This document shows, piece by piece, positions 23,119-36,938 of a DNA stretch of 64,000 nucleotides. A program made the translations under genes and the position numbers. The stretch comes from Bursaphelenchus xylophilus (taxonomy: Eukaryota > Nematoda > Chromadorea > Rhabditida > Aphelenchoididae). The notes beneath the pieces were generated by a model, which worked only from the letters and a program-made list of their open reading frames with translations, was not told the DNA's origin and made no database searches. The DNA lies in NCBI GenBank assembly GCA_904066235.2, contig CAJFCV020000005.1, positions 12,569,387 to 12,633,386 of the forward strand, written 5' to 3'. Numbering within the stretch: position 1 is the first letter of the stretch; each line of letters begins with the position of its first letter.

Positions 23119-26100
23119 ATGGGCGAACTGGAAAGCGACCCGGCGTGGCAGTACCTTCGGCTCAGCGAAGATCAGCGGTTGGCAAACTCGACGAAAAAGT
23201 TCGATTCCAAAAAGAACTGCTGGGTTCCCGACTCGACAGAGGGGTTTCTTGAAGCCGAGATAAAGTCGACGAAAGGCGACCAGGTCACGGTAGTTACCAG
23301 TAAAGGCGAAGTAAGTCAGCGTATACAGAGGTCAATAGTTTTTTGGGATTTCGCATGAATTTTATTCATTACAGAAGACACTAAAGAAAGATGAGATTCA
23401 ACAAATGAATCCACCGAAATATGATAGATGCGAAGATATGGCAAACTTGACATTTTTAAATGACGCGTCTGTGCTGCATAACCTGCGGGCACGATACAGT
23501 TCTATGATGATCTACGTAGGTTGGGGAAATAGTAGGAATGGGCTTTGCAAGGCTTCAGAAAGTGTATCAGAGTATCTTTCCAGACGTACTCCGGCCTTTT
23601 TTGCGTCGTCATAAATCCGTATAAACGGCTACCGATCTATTCAGAAAGTGTTTGCAAAATGTTTATGGGACGACGGAGGAACGAAATGCCACCTCATTTG
23701 TTCGCCGTGTGCGACGAAGCTTACAGAAACATGGTTAACGGTAAGGCGCATTCTCTCATTTCCAGACATCCAATTAAGAACACGAGAACCAGTCAATGTT
23801 GATTACTGGTGAATCTGGAGCCGGAAAAACTGAAAACACCAAGAAAGTTATTTCGTACTTTGCCGTCGTCGGAGGGTCATCTAACAAAGCGTGAGTTTTA
23901 TATCAGAAAAGTAGTAACTGAAGAGCACTTTTTTCAGAAAAAAGTCGGATAAATCAGAAGCGTCATTGGAAGATCAAATTGTCCGAACCAACCCCGTGCT
24001 GGAAGCCTATGGTAACGACAAAGCGCTATTTCTTGCTATATGCTTTTTCGTAATATATTTCTGTAATGCGGAGCAGCTGAATGTCTTGCTTAACTCTGTC
24101 TTTGTAGCTCATCAAAAAAATGCTTTTGTTTTACACTTTTTTCGCTTAGACGTCGCATCATGTTGCATCAATGAACTATTTATAGGAAATGCAAAAACTG
24201 TCCGCAACAACAATTCTTCTCGTTTCGGAAAGTTCATTCGTATTCATTTCAACAATGCCGGAAAACTGGCCGGTGGGGATATTGAGCATTGTGAGTTAAT
24301 GAGCATCAACCAAAGCGCATGCAGATAATCAAAACGATTATACATTTTTTAGACCTCTTGGAGAAGTCGCGTGTGATCAAACAAGCTCCTGGTGAAAGAA
24401 ACTACCACATCTTTTATCAAATCATGTCTGGTGCCATCCCCGGCTTAAAAGGTGTGTGAGGGTAACTTTACAGTAGACCGTTATTGTAGAAAAGTTGTTC
24501 TTGACAAAGGGAGTTCGCGAATACTCGTTTATCGCTCAAGCCGAGGTTACCATTGATGGTGTGAACGATCAAGAGGAGATGATTCTCACTGATGTATGTC
24601 ACATTGACTTTATTTCAAACGAGAAACATTTTTATAAAATTAAAGGGAAACCAATTTTAGGAATCGTTTGATATCCTGCGTTTTACCGCCGAGGAAAAGT
24701 TTGATCTGTGGTGTGTCACCGCTGCCATCGTGCATATGGGCGAGATGAAGTTCAAACAACGACCACGCGAAGAGAACGCTGAGGTTGAGGACGCAGCTGC
24801 CGCTGAATTAACTGCCAAGCTTTTCAAAGTTGACACGCAAAAGTTGCTCACGGCCTTTATAAAGCCTCGTGTTAAAGTTGGGACTGAGTGGGTGAACAAA
24901 GGTCAAAACCTGGAACAGGTCACTTGGTCGGTTGGAGCTCTAGCCAAGGCTTTGTTTGCTCGCATCTTCAGCTGGCTCATCAAGAAATGCAACTTGACAT
25001 TAGACGCAAAAGATCTCAGCAGGGACTCCTTCATTGGTGTGCTGGACATTGCTGGATTTGAGATTTTCGACGTAGGTTACGGGACATTTCTAGGTGTTGC
25101 TGCTGGCCTACATGTGCAATTCAAATCTGTTTTAGCTCAATAGTTTCGAACAGCTTTGGATCAACTTTGTCAACGAGAGGCTACAGCAATTCTTTAATCA
25201 CCATATGTTTGTGCTTGAACAGGAAGAGTATAAAAGGGAAGGAATTCAATGGGAATTCATAGATTTTGGGCTGGATTTGGAAGCGTGCATTGAACTGATA
25301 GAGAAGGTAAATTATCACCAGCTACAACAAATCGAAGCGCAATAACGCCTTTTTATGACAATTTTTCAGCCGCTTGGAATTATCTCTATGTTGGATGAGG
25401 AGTGCATCGTTCCAAAGGCCTCAGATACGACGTTAGCCTCCAAGCTGAACGACCAACATTTGGGCAAGCACCCGAACTTCCAAAAACCCAAGCCTCCAAA
25501 GGGAAAACAAGCGGATGCTCACTTCGCCCTGGTCCATTATGCAGGTACCGTGCGGTACAATGTGAAAGGCTGGCTAGAAAAGAACAAAGACCCGCTAAAC
25601 GACACGGTAGTAAGCGTTCTAAAAGGAAATGACAAAATGGCTTTGCTATCTGATCTATGGTCCGATTATACAACTCAAGAAGACCAGGTGGCTAATGATG
25701 CCCGAGGTAACGGAAAACTGAGATATTTTAAAGCCGTCTTTAGGCAAAAAAGCACCCGGTAAAAAGAAGGGAAAGTCGGCATCCTTTGCCACCGTGTCGA
25801 TGCTATACCGAGAATCGCTGAATAAGCTAATGAATATGCTTCATCAAACCCACCCGCACTTTATTCGTTGCATTATTCCAAACGAACAGAAGAAAGCCGG
25901 CCTTATTGAAGCCAATCTTGTACTGAACCAATTAACTTGTAATGGTGTGCTTGAGGGTATCCGAATTTGCCGCAAAGGTTTTCCCAACCGAATCACATAT
26001 CCCGACTTTAAGCAGCGGTAGGCTTTCCAAAGTTAGGTTTTCATTTTAAAAACAGATACGCGATCCTAGCGGCAGATGAGGCTGCCCAATCAGATCCGAA

Positions 26101-29100
26101 AAAGGCCGGGTTAGGAATGACAAAAAAAATCGAGAAGAATGGAGACTTGAAGCCGGATGAGTACCAATGTGGTGACACAAAGGTTTTCTTCCGCGCCGGA
26201 GTTCTTGCACGAATGGAGGAATTACGAGACGAAGCCTTGAGCAAAATGATCTCAAAGTTCCAAGTCCAATGCAGGTATTATTTGGCCCAGAACGAGTATC
26301 AAAGACGACTCCATGCGACGTAAGTAATGTTAATCATTGGCACAAAATCTTAATTAAACAAACTTTGCCTATGCTAGACATTTTTTCTTTCAGTGCTGGC
26401 ATCAAGCTCATCCAGAGAAATATTCGGCGTTGGTGTACATTACGAACTTGGCCCTGGTTCAAATGCTACTCCCAAGTGAAACCACTGATAGCAGGAAGCA
26501 AGCAAGTAAGGATTTACAAATGGTATTGCCGTTAACGAAGGCAATACGTCTTAATTATCAACCCGGATGGAGTGGATAGTGTTGATTTTTGTGTAGGAGG
26601 GTAATCCAGTGAAATTCAATACTCTTTTTCTGGGATGTACTCCAAGACAGATTATTATCCACTTACCGCTAGAACAATAACTTCGGGGCAAATACAAGAC
26701 ATTGACGATTGTCTTGTTTGAAATATTAGTTTTGCTTCCTATAATTTACTAGGTTATACTTACTGTTTTGCTATGAATGAGCTTCCATTTTTGCACTAAA
26801 GTTTTAAAATTTTAGGGAGAAAAAATGGAGGAGCTGGAGCAACGCTTCAAGGAGTTGGAAGAAAATTTTGCCAAGGAAGAAAAGGCCAGGAAGGAACTGG
26901 AGGCTGTGAATCAAAAGCTAGCGGCGGAGAAGCAGGCGCTATCTCTCCAAGTTGAGAGGGAGCGGGAAAACACCAGCGAATCTGATGAGAGATCTGGCAA
27001 AATTTTGGCACAGAAGGCTGACGTGGAACGCCAGGTAGAATTATAAAGTGACGTTTAGACGAGAAAAAATTTTTTTAGCTTAAAGACATCCACGAACAGT
27101 TAGCCGACCAAGAAGACCGAAATCTTGAGCTGCAGAAGCACCGCAAAAAGCTCGAAGCGGACTGCGACCGTCTGAAGAATTCGGTAAAGGATATGGAAAT
27201 TGCTCTCAAGAAGCAGGAAAACGAGAAACAAAGCAAAGAGCACCAAATTCGGACTTTACAAGAAGAGATTCAATCTCAAGATGACGCTATAGCTAAAGCG
27301 AACAAAGAAAGGAAGCATCAAGAAGAGTTAAATCGAAAGTTACTGGACGACATTCAGGCGGAGAAGGAAAAGCAGAACCAGCTTAGCAAGTCGAAGGCAA
27401 AGCTGGAACAGGCTTTAGACCAGGCTGAAGATAACTTGGAGAGAGAGAAACGCATGAAGGCTGACATGGAAAAACAGAAACGCAAGGTTGAAGGGGAGCT
27501 AAAAGTTGCCCAAGAAAACCTTGAGGAAATCGCTCGAGCCAGGATGGATCTAGAGAACAAATTGAAACAGTGGGTGAATTAACGAGTTTAAAGTTAAAAT
27601 TCGCTCTTACAGAAAAGAGACCGACCTTATCTCCTACATCCAACGTTACGAAGACGAACAAGCATTGGTAGCCAAACTCCAACGCCAAGTTAAAGAACTT
27701 CAAGCTCGCATAGTTGAACTCGAAGAGGAACTGGAAGCAGAACGTCAGTCTCGTATTAAAGCTGAAAAATCAAGGTACGAAATGCAGCAAGAGCTGGAGG
27801 AGCTCGCCGATCGGCTTGACGAAGCCGGCGGAGCAACCCAAGCGCAAATGGAAATGAACAAGAAACGAGAAGCGGAGATGATGAAGCTTCGCAGAGACTT
27901 AGAGGAAGCTAACATGCAGCATGAGACTCAACTTGCAGCCATGAGAAAGAAACAAGGAGATGCGGTAGCTGAGCTCACAGATCAGTTGGACACACTGCAA
28001 AAACTGCGGCTGAAGTAGGGTAGATAAGAGAAACGAACCTTCTTTTATTTCAGGATGGAAAAGGAAAAGATCGCTGCGCAAAAGGAAGCAGAAGAAGCTC
28101 AACAAGGTCTAGAACGTGAGGAGAGACAAAAGTCTGATCTGGACCGTCTTGCAAAGCGCCTTGAAGTTCAACTAACAGAGCTACAACTTAAAAATGACGA
28201 ACAACTTCGCCAGCTTAACGAACTGAATACGTATAAGCTCCGAAGTAGCGCCGAGATTGGAGAACTAAACAGGTATGGCATTCATTTGCATCCTTTGTAC
28301 GTCTTGCTGCAGGCAGTTAGAGGACGCGGAAAACCAAATAATGGCGGTTGGTCGGCTGAAAAGTCAGCTCAACAATCAAGTCGAAGACTTGAGGAAACAG
28401 CTTGAGCAAGAAGCGAGAGAGAAGCAGTCATTAGTGAACCAGGTGAGCAACGACAGACGGCAATAAACTAAAATTTAAGCTTTCCAACTATCAAGCGGAA
28501 TGTCAACAACTTCGTGATGCTCTTGATGAAGAGCAAGATTCTAAATCCGATTTGCAAAGACAAATCAGCAAAGCCAACGCCGAAGCGGCACAATGGCGTG
28601 CCAAATATGAAGGCGAGGGAATGTCGAGAAGTGAGGAGATCGAAGAAGCAAAGCGAAAAATGAATCAGAAACTTATGGAGATTCAGGAAGAGCTTGAGCA
28701 AGCAAACCAGCGAATTGGGTCGAGCGAGAAGGTCCGTAATCGGCTTCAGCAAGAGCTTGAAGATGCCCAACTCGATGCTGAAAGGGCAAACACATTAGCC
28801 ACTGCGCTGGAAAAGAAACAAAAAGGCTTTGACAAAGTAATAGATGAATGGAGAGCAAAATGTGACTCATTGTCAACTGAGCTTGAAGCCGCTCAGCGCG
28901 ACCAACGGTCGGCACAAACCGAATCGTTCAGACTAAGAACAGCGCTCGATGAGACGAATGAGCAAATCGAAGCGGTGAGGAGAGAAAATAAGAACTTGGC
29001 TCAAGAGATCAAGGACATTACCGATCAATTGGGCGAAGGAGGCCGCAGCGTGCACGACTTGCAGAAAATCCGGAGGAGACTGGAAATGGAGAAGGACGAA

Positions 29101-30446
29101 CTCCAGCAAGCTCTTGAGGATGCAGAAAGTGCTTTAGAGGCCGAAGAATCAAAGCTTATGAGAGCCCAAGTCGAAATCTCACAAATCCGCGCGGAGATCG
29201 AAAAACGGCTCGCTGAAAAAGAAGAGGAATTTGAGAACACTAGAAGAAATCATCAAAGGGCTCTCGAATCATTGCAGGCCAGCTTAGAGACGGAAACTAG
29301 AGGACGTGCTGAACTTTTGAGAGTCAAGAAGAAGCTCGAAAGCGACATAAATGAGCTTGAGATCGGCCTTGACCAAGCCAACAGAGCAAATGCCGACGCT
29401 CAAAGAAATCTCAGAAGTTACCAAGAGAGTGTCCGCGATCTTCAACTGCAGGTAGAAGATGAACAACGACAAAAAGCGACCATGCAAGACCAGGTGACAA
29501 CAGCTGAACGACGGGTTACGATATTGCAGACGGAAAAGGACGAACTCTCTAGAACTATTGAACAGGTATGAGGTACCACATTTAGTTCTTACAATTTTAG
29601 GTGGAACGAGCTCGCCGCCAGGCCGAATTAGAGCGGGCAGAAGCACAGGAAAGCCTGAACGCATTGACTGATGCGAATGCCAATTTGGCTGCTATCCGCC
29701 GAAAATACGAAGCCGAACTACAGGTAGGATAATTTAAATAATTCCGAGAGCAATGTTTTAGCAAGCGCAAACCGAGCTCTCCGACGCCTTGAACGAGTTA
29801 AACGGAGCAAACGAACAGCTTCGAAAGACATCCACTGACGCAGCACGTTTGGCTGAGGAGCTTAAGGCTGAGCAAGACCATTCACAAGCCATCGACAGAC
29901 AACGAAAAAATTTGGAGTTGCAGGTTAAGGACCTACAAGCGCGTCTTGATGAGGCCGAAAGCCTTGGTCTGAAGGGTGGGAAACGCCAGCTTGCAAAGTT
30001 GGAAGGAAGAATACAGGAGTTGGAGCAAGAGCTTGAACAAGAAAATCATCGACATGCAGAAACGCAAAAGAATTACCGGAACAAGGAGCGTCGTTGTCGT
30101 GAACTGCAATTTCAGGTGGAAGAGGATAAAAAAACTCAAGAACGAACATACGACCTGGTCGAAAAGCTTCAATCTAAGATTAAAACATATAAGCGACAAG
30201 TTGAGGAAGCAGTAGGTTTCTATTTTAAGGGAAACTTGATCAAGCCAAGAGTCAGGAAAAACTATTTTTTTGTAGGAGCAGTTGGCTAATACGAATCTCG
30301 CCAAGTACAAACAACTTCAGCATATGCTTGAGGATGCTGAAGAGCGGGCTGATATGGCTGAGAATTCTTTAAGCAAGTTCCGTGCCAAGTCGAGATCAGC
30401 CTCTGGACTGGCGTTGAACCGCGGTCTTTCACACTCAGTGGGTTAA
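23119..30446 (+). CDS. muscle myosin heavy chain (class II)
   Basis: About two dozen exons encode a full conventional myosin heavy chain, roughly 1,950 residues. The start ([14 protein letters not shown]) follows a TTTTTCAG acceptor 48 nt upstream. The motor domain shows the P-loop GESGAGKT, switch [11 protein letters not shown], switch [12 protein letters not shown], the relay [15 protein letters not shown], a Lys/Gly-rich loop 2 ([12 protein letters not shown]) and the reactive-thiol helix [18 protein letters not shown]. An IQ/lever segment ([18 protein letters not shown]) leads into a long heptad coiled-coil rod from about 26.8 kb. It ends in a non-helical tail ([18 protein letters not shown]). 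Actin-based thick-filament motor of muscle. The N-terminal WQYLR and [17 protein letters not shown] stretch resemble UNC-54, while KKNCW and [11 protein letters not shown] resemble MYO-3/MYO-1, so I do not assign a paralogue. Only one version of each motor exon is visible. Confidence 0.95.
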
Positions 30447-33394
30447 TAACATGTGCTTTTATTAATGACTTACATATTTACAACGCAAACTCAATCCACT
30501 TGCAGATGTCATCCGCTGTTATCTCATCCCGATCGCGTGCTGCAATCCTGGAAGAGGACTAGACTGCTACAGGTCTACCACGAACTTCAATATTGCAATG
30601 AACTACTTTTATTCCATTCGAAGGATCAACATTTATTATTATTGTAGAATATTTTTCTTGTTTCTCATTTTCTCGTGCAACTCGAATCGCTTAAAACATG
30701 CGTTGATTTTCTCAGAACTCTTAAAAACCTTTTTTAATAAAACGTTCTTACTGAGACAGGATTGGTTAGCCCGACAAAGAAATATAAAGGAAAGAAACAC
30801 AACTTCAAGACTTCTACAATGCATTCTTTAGGCTGCTACTTTCCGCGGACGAGACAAAATGAGAAACGAGGAAAGTCGTGCTCAGGAAAAACCATACTCC
30901 GTCCGTAAAGGTTGATCAAAAATTAGGCACGATTGGAGCATTTTCCAGTTGTGCTTTCAAGTTGAAATTGGGTCATGCGAGCGTTACAGGCCATCGGGTA
31001 GTTCTTTTTTTTCAATGCCATCGGGTTGTTTTTTTTCGAGTCGGTTTCGTAATGGATTTGGCTCATTTGTTCCATTAAATTTTACTATCAAGTTTATTTA
31101 CTTCGGTTAGATCCTTAATATAACCGCAGTTGGTCTGAACAATCTTTCCTTATATGATGTGTAAAGAAAATGGGAGTAAGGAAACTTGTGAGTTTAATGC
31201 CGTTAAACGAGAAAGTCGGAGCACTTGAAGTTTCGAGACTTTCCGAATTTTGAAAAGAAGCGTTTTTCTGTCGTCCAAATTTGGACAGCGCAAACATATT
31301 ACATACTTATACATATGATCTTCTCCGCGTTTCACTTATGCATAAAAACTACAGAACATTTCAGACTAAAATATCATTTTCTCATTTACCATAATAATTC
31401 GAATTTTTTTGGTGTCACGTGTCATTTTTATTGGGCTTTGTACAAATGACTCCTATTTTCACCCTAAAAGAATACGTTTTTGCGTTCTATTACGATATAA
31501 AAGCTTCTTCATTGGATGTTCAGATCCCTACATCCTCAGCTCTATTAAACGAACGATGCCTTAGGGGATTCGCGAGATTGATGAGGTTATGTAGGCGGCT
31601 TTGTTTAAAGAGTGCTTCCGTTATGAACCAAAAAATAACCCAAATGACGTTGAAAGGACAGCGACGGGCGTATATTCCTTTATAGCATTTGTTTGTACGG
31701 TAACCCATCAAACCTTAAAACCCCATCGGCCGCTGTTCTTCAACACTTTTTAAACCTTGAACCTAAAAGCCGGTTGGTTAGCTTTTCGCGTTTTATATTA
31801 TATGTATACTAGCGGAAGTCAGAAAGGAAAGAACGTCAAGTTGCGGGGTAAATCTTTACGTAACTTAACATTTTTTATTTCGCCCCCTGTTTTTGGGCAT
31901 TTTTAAACCTTTGAAATATAGTGAAGACACATCAGTCAACGTGATTTTTCTTTGTCACTTAAAAGAACACAAAGTCTACGTTGCCAACAATGTATTCTTC
32001 TGGGAAAATGTCTCATCCGTGCAGAAATTTTCTCAATTCAACGTATTTTCTACGCTCTTCGGCAACCAACTTGGTGGTCTCCTTCAACTGTTAAAAAGTT
32101 GTTTCTTATTTTAGCTACTACGCAGACGACTAACTTAGCGCAGGCTTTCAGACCCTCGCTTAATCGTCGCAAAATAGATTTGAGTTGGAACTGACGTCGT
32201 GCCTTGGGATAATCATGTTTATGGTAAACGAGAATGAACCAGACAAGACGATACTTGTTTGCAGCTAGAAGTCGGTGATGCAGCCAATTTTTAGCGCTTT
32301 TTCCCCCAACCTATCTCCTTGTTGTGTTTTCTAGCCAAAGAAAAAAATAGGGTAAGCCTTTAGCCCGCCAGAGAATATACGGTGAGGTTATTTGCAAACT
32401 ATGAGCACCGTTTCGAAGAACGTGGCTGTCACTTTAAGCTGTTCGTTCTTGGCTCTGTTTCGGCCGCAGATGTCTTATCCTCTTTGGAAACGTCAGACTT
32501 CTAGGTGCTAATATTAGAAGATTTATTTATGCCATGCCTTATTGAGCTCAGTATTTCATAAAGAAAAGAGAAACCAAGCCTTTTTTGTTTTATTGCCAAC
32601 CAAAATTCCTCCTTCTCGTCACAAAAAAAGTAAATGGAGGGAGTCAGCGTGAGAAGTGGGATCAGTGAAGACATGGGAAGGTGACGAGAAGACGACGACT
32701 TTATCCATTGGATTTCTTTAATGAAATCTGCTTTATTTTCAAAATTTACCGAGCTTGACAAGTGTACCCGCACACTTACTCTACAGTAACCTCTTATTGT
32801 TAGGGAAGGGGGAAAATCCAACACTTTTTGCATTTTTTTATAAAACAACGGCAAAAAATTACTAATACGTTCTATTTATCATAAGGTCATAACAATTTTT
32901 GGTTAATGCCTATTTTACAATTATAATTATTACAGAAACGGTCTTTACAGTAGAGCACACAAAAGGGTTTGGCAGTTGTTTGACAGCCAATCTGGCTCAA
33001 TTTTGCACTAACTTGCCCCAATTTCATTCCACCGTGTACGCTAGAGGTACACACACTATTGTTTTACTGATTAGTGAGAATGTACTCCTGGACGTTTTAA
33101 TTTTTTCATCAACAATTTTCTTATAAAATATAAATGTAATTTACTTCTTATTTTGTAATACATCACGCTATGAGAATTGCTTATTTCCCGTCTGTAAGGC
33201 GAATTCAATGTCGAATCTGAGATGACTGATGGATTGGCCGAGGTGTTAGATTTGATTTCAATTATTATTATATTTGGAGGATGTGTACATGTGCAGGATC
33301 GTACGATAGAAGGGCCTGTCTTTTTGAGCTGTCTACGGTTTCATTTATTTCACCGTTCTGTGCCTACTGTTCATACGTGCGGCTGTTTAAAAAG
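30447..33394. other. gene-poor AT-rich region 3' of myosin
   Basis: Contains the myosin 3' UTR and then AT-rich DNA with only short random ORFs. A small local duplication (GCCATCGGGT followed by poly(T), twice) lies at about 30990-31035. No RNA gene or domain was recognised. Confidence 0.4.
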
Positions 33395-33727
33395 ATGGTC
33401 ATATCTATATTAAAAATTTTTTTTCTCCCAAGTCGCGATTTTCGGTGCACAAGAAATTCGACGCCCAAATCGAAAAATTAGCGTCGACTTAATTTTCTCA
33501 GCACCAATTTCCGAAATGCGGTGCTGACTTCAGCACTTAAGTCTTCGGTGCAGACTTAAGATTTTGTGCACTGATTTCGAAAAAGTTACAAAAATGCACC
33601 GGATTTCAGAATTCGGTGCCGAGAAAAAATTAAGTCGCCGCCAATTTTTCCATTTGGGCGTCGACTTCTTTGTGCACCGAAAGTCGCGATTTTGGGGGAA
33701 AAAATTTTAAATACTTATATGACCACC
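33395..33727. mobile_element. foldback (long inverted-repeat) MITE
   Basis: The two halves are inverted copies of each other for about 130 bp. The left arm begins ATGGTCATATCTATATTAAAA and carries AAGTCGCGATTTTCGGTGCAC and ACGCCCAAATCG. The right arm ends with GTGCACCGAAAGTCGCGATT and ATACTTATATGACCACC. The short centre holds further GTGC/GCAC mini-palindromes. It would form a long hairpin if transcribed. No coding capacity. Confidence 0.8.
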
Positions 33728-34084
33728 TTTATATACAGCTTATGATGAACGGGTTCGCTCTTCAAAGTACCAATGCTTTTTTGTTTACTAAATAACTCAA
33801 CTATTGGCTTTCTCCTGTTTCTAGAACGTTTAAGACTCGGCGAAATTCTAAAGTTGCTGCACGCTAAACGACAAAATTATATCACTGATCAATTGTTAGT
33901 TAATAAGCGAGTTCATGCCAGGTTTGTAGATGGCTAATTTGGCCCTTTGCGTATTTTGCCGCGTAAATGACTGACACCCAACCCTGCCCTAGAGAGTCAT
34001 TGAGAATTTGATAATGGATAATAACAATGATGGTTCCTGGCAAGCGAGAATACACTTGTTGTGGCGAAGAACAACAATTCCAAG

Positions 34085-34300
34085 TTACATATTTATTACG
34101 GGGGCCGTTCCCAAGTGTGACGCTCAGATTTTGACAAAACTTGGCTCAAATTTATTAATCTTTTATATTTTGTAAGACAAATACGAGGCTTCCATTTCGT
34201 GCTTTGCAGAAACGACCGAGTTTCTTACAATTAGATCAAAAGTCGGCAAAAGTGCAACAGTTTTTTTGGCGTATTTCGGCATAGCGCCAATAAAGCCTGC
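34085..34300 (-). repeat. truncated copy of a dispersed inverted-repeat element
   Basis: CCCAAGTGTGACGCTCAG, then ATTTTGACAAAACTTGG and TTTGCAGAAACGACCGAG, match the reverse complement of the right part of the element at 53976-54442. One end and about 200 bp are recognisable; the other end is missing. Confidence 0.6.
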
Positions 34301-34752
34301 TTTTTAAAGCTTTAATTCTTTTTATGAGTTTGATTGTTATTCCACCATTTTCCTGTAGTGACATTGGATGTATCTATATGTATCGCTATAATAATACGCT
34401 TTGAATTAGTGATATGGGAAATAGCTGTGTTTACTTAAACACTGCACAGTTTACTCCAGTTTGCGAACCATTCCCACGACGTGTTGCGGTCGCACGGTAC
34501 GACATGAACCGGAATGTCTAATCAGAAGTCTTGTTTTTCGAGGTTCGTGAACTTGGGCTTTAGTGGGGAATAATGAACTCAGTAGGCGTTGTTCTCGGAA
34601 TACGTGAAGTATATATTACGGTGGGCGGATTTTGATGAGAAATAAGGCGTTCATAGTGCGCGTTGGGTTAAGTGTAATTTAGCGATGACGAATATTTAAC
34701 CATTCCCCTTTGCTCTTGTACTCCGGCTTTGTTATAGGACTAAATATTATAT

Positions 34753-34918
34753 TACTAGTCCTTACGCGAAGTCGGCGGACCGAAATCGGCGGCATGCACT
34801 GTGAGAAAACAAAAGTTTTCTTTGTACCGTGCAATAGGTTTTTTCGGTCGTCGCACCATGACGTTTTTTGCACAGTGCAAACGTCAGAAAATTAATCTGA
34901 CTGCTTTCCAGTCTAGTA
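34753..34918. mobile_element. MITE, diverged copy of the family at 36741-36938
   Basis: It begins TACTAGTCCTTACGCGAA and ends near TTCCAGTCTAGTA. Internal blocks AAATCGGCGGCATGCACT, TTTTTTCGGTCGTCGCACC and TTTTTTGCACAGTGCAAACG align with the reverse complement of 36741-36938. It is more diverged than that copy. Confidence 0.7.
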
Positions 34919-36570
34919 GCTCCGGGCCGCTTGTCCTGTGGTTGTCGAGTCGTATTAGCTCATCGGTAAAACTTTTCATTGAACTGTATTTTTTGTATTT
35001 TCATTGCAAACAGATAACATTTTTGGCGAAGACTACCTCCACTCAAAGCACAAGCTGGAAACCCCGAACATTCAATTATTCATAATTTTTAGACCTTGAG
35101 AAACCCTTCTCTTCTTGAAACTGGGATTGAAAACAAAAAACCAGGAACTCGGGTTTCCTGGAAATTAGGCAAACAAAGGTGCATAGTATGAAGATAAATG
35201 TGATGCGTTATTCAGCGCTATCTAAAGCGTATGATCCAAAAGGATCAACAAGTTGGGTGTTAATGTTAGCGAATAAATTCTGTGTCTTGCTTGTGAAACT
35301 TTTTTATGTAACTCTTTTTGGTTATCCGATTTTCATTTTAATCAATTTGGCTGTTTGAAACACTTTCCCAGTTCCCTTTTGTTTTATGCATTATTGCGTT
35401 CTCGTGCGAAAATTTACACTGCGGAAAAATTTTTTTTCGGAACCCAACTTCAGAAGCCTTCGGGAAGGGGTCGTAGGCGGAAGATATTATCTATTGCATA
35501 CGGTGAATAGGCGCGTCACTTTTGGCTTATGTGTGAAGTGCGGGCTGCGCCGGGTCAGCATATGATGCTATGAGAGCCGCGGAGGGTGGAAAAGCTTATA
35601 AATTGATTTTCGAAAGGCGGGAGTTCTCTCTTTATCGGGTTTATTACTTTAGAATTTACCATGTTTATTACTTTTTGAGGTCTTGTGAAGATGCGTTTCT
35701 TTCACAGAAATGATGTATGAAAGTAATGCTGAACCATACATATTTTAACTATCTTTATTTTGTTGATGTTTTACAACTTTTACAAACAAATTATCGCCCA
35801 TTCTGCGCTTGAACCACGTCTGCTGTTGATCCATTTGCTGCTCTATCACTTACCTTAATTTTGTATCGACTTTTTTGAATCAGCGGCGAGCCGAAGAAGA
35901 TTATCTTATTTTGCGAGCGCTGAACCTGCGTTATGTCTCCAATGACATGCACGGAATACGTGATGCGAGGGTGTGTTGTGTATAAATCGGAATGGAAGTG
36001 GATTAGACGAGCTGTTAATCGCCCGTACCCTTTTCCATATCGAGTAGAGGAATTTTACATAGGTTAAAATTAAAGGACAAAAGTTTTGCTTTTCACATAC
36101 GTTTGCACGAAAGCATAAACAAGTGTACAACGTTAAGTCAGAAGAAATGCATTCTCTCTTTTGTCATAATTGAGATCCGTACTTAGTCATCATTAAAGAT
36201 GGAAGTGATTTTTTTAGAGAGACGTGTTAAAAAATTGGATACGTCAGAATTCTAGCGGGAAAAGTTGTTCTCCGATACACTAAAGAGTACATGTTTCCTC
36301 ATGGGGATTTTCTGCAGTCTTATTTCCTAATCCATGTGGTTTTCCGCTGGCCCGCATCAATTTCAGACCCAAAATTGTTAAGTATATGTTTACGTTCTGC
36401 AAAATAAATAGAACCGAAACCTACCTCAAAGGTTTACAAATTAAAATTGGCCAATATTTTCCATGTTTTGAAGACTAATCAACCATATGTAATCAGCGCG
36501 GCCAAGCCTCTTTTACTGATGGTTCGTTTTTCTGTCACGCAGTGGCCAAATCACATTTCGTCCAACATAA

Positions 36571-36739
36571 TAGTCGCGACATAAAGTACTGAGAAATTCT
36601 GTGCATTTTTGTTTTTCTTTCGGACCCGTCGCGGCAATTCCCCGTTTTTGCACTAGCGACATGCACTTTCTCGCGAGCCACTCCAATTTTCCCGCGCGAT
36701 ACCCGCGACAAAATGTGTCAGGACTTTATGTCGCGATTA
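36571..36739. mobile_element. MITE with TCGCGACATAAAGT termini
   Basis: The left end TAGTCGCGACATAAAGTACT and right end GGACTTTATGTCGCGATTA are inverted copies. The interior includes TGCACTAGCGACATGCACTT, and the inverse of that block occurs again near 38591-38612. It abuts the next MITE directly. Confidence 0.75.
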
Positions 36740-36740
36740 G

Positions 36741-36938
36741 TACTAGTCCTTCCGGAAAGTCGCCGGACTGATTATTGACGTTTGCACTGTGCGAAAAAAG
36801 TCAGGGTGCGAGCGACAGCCCCAAAAAGCCTATTGCACTGTGCAAAAAGCCAAAAATTGCACAGTGCAAAGTGAACTTTCGTTTTCGCGGAGTGCATGTC
36901 GCCGATTTCCGTTCGGCGACTTTCCGGAAGGACTAGTA
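36741..36938. mobile_element. MITE with TACTAGTCCTTCCGGAAAGTCG termini
   Basis: The left TACTAGTCCTTCCGGAAAG and right CTTTCCGGAAGGACTAGTA ends are perfect inverted repeats, and the match continues inward through GTCGCCG. The interior has several GCACAGTGCAA/TTGCACTGTGC palindromes, which make nested hairpins. About 198 bp, with no coding capacity. Confidence 0.85.

Noticed and set aside
27354..29664. Several minus-strand ORFs opposite the myosin rod (up to 126 codons)
   Set aside because: Antisense shadows of the Glu/Lys/Leu-rich coiled coil, which lacks stops on the opposite strand.
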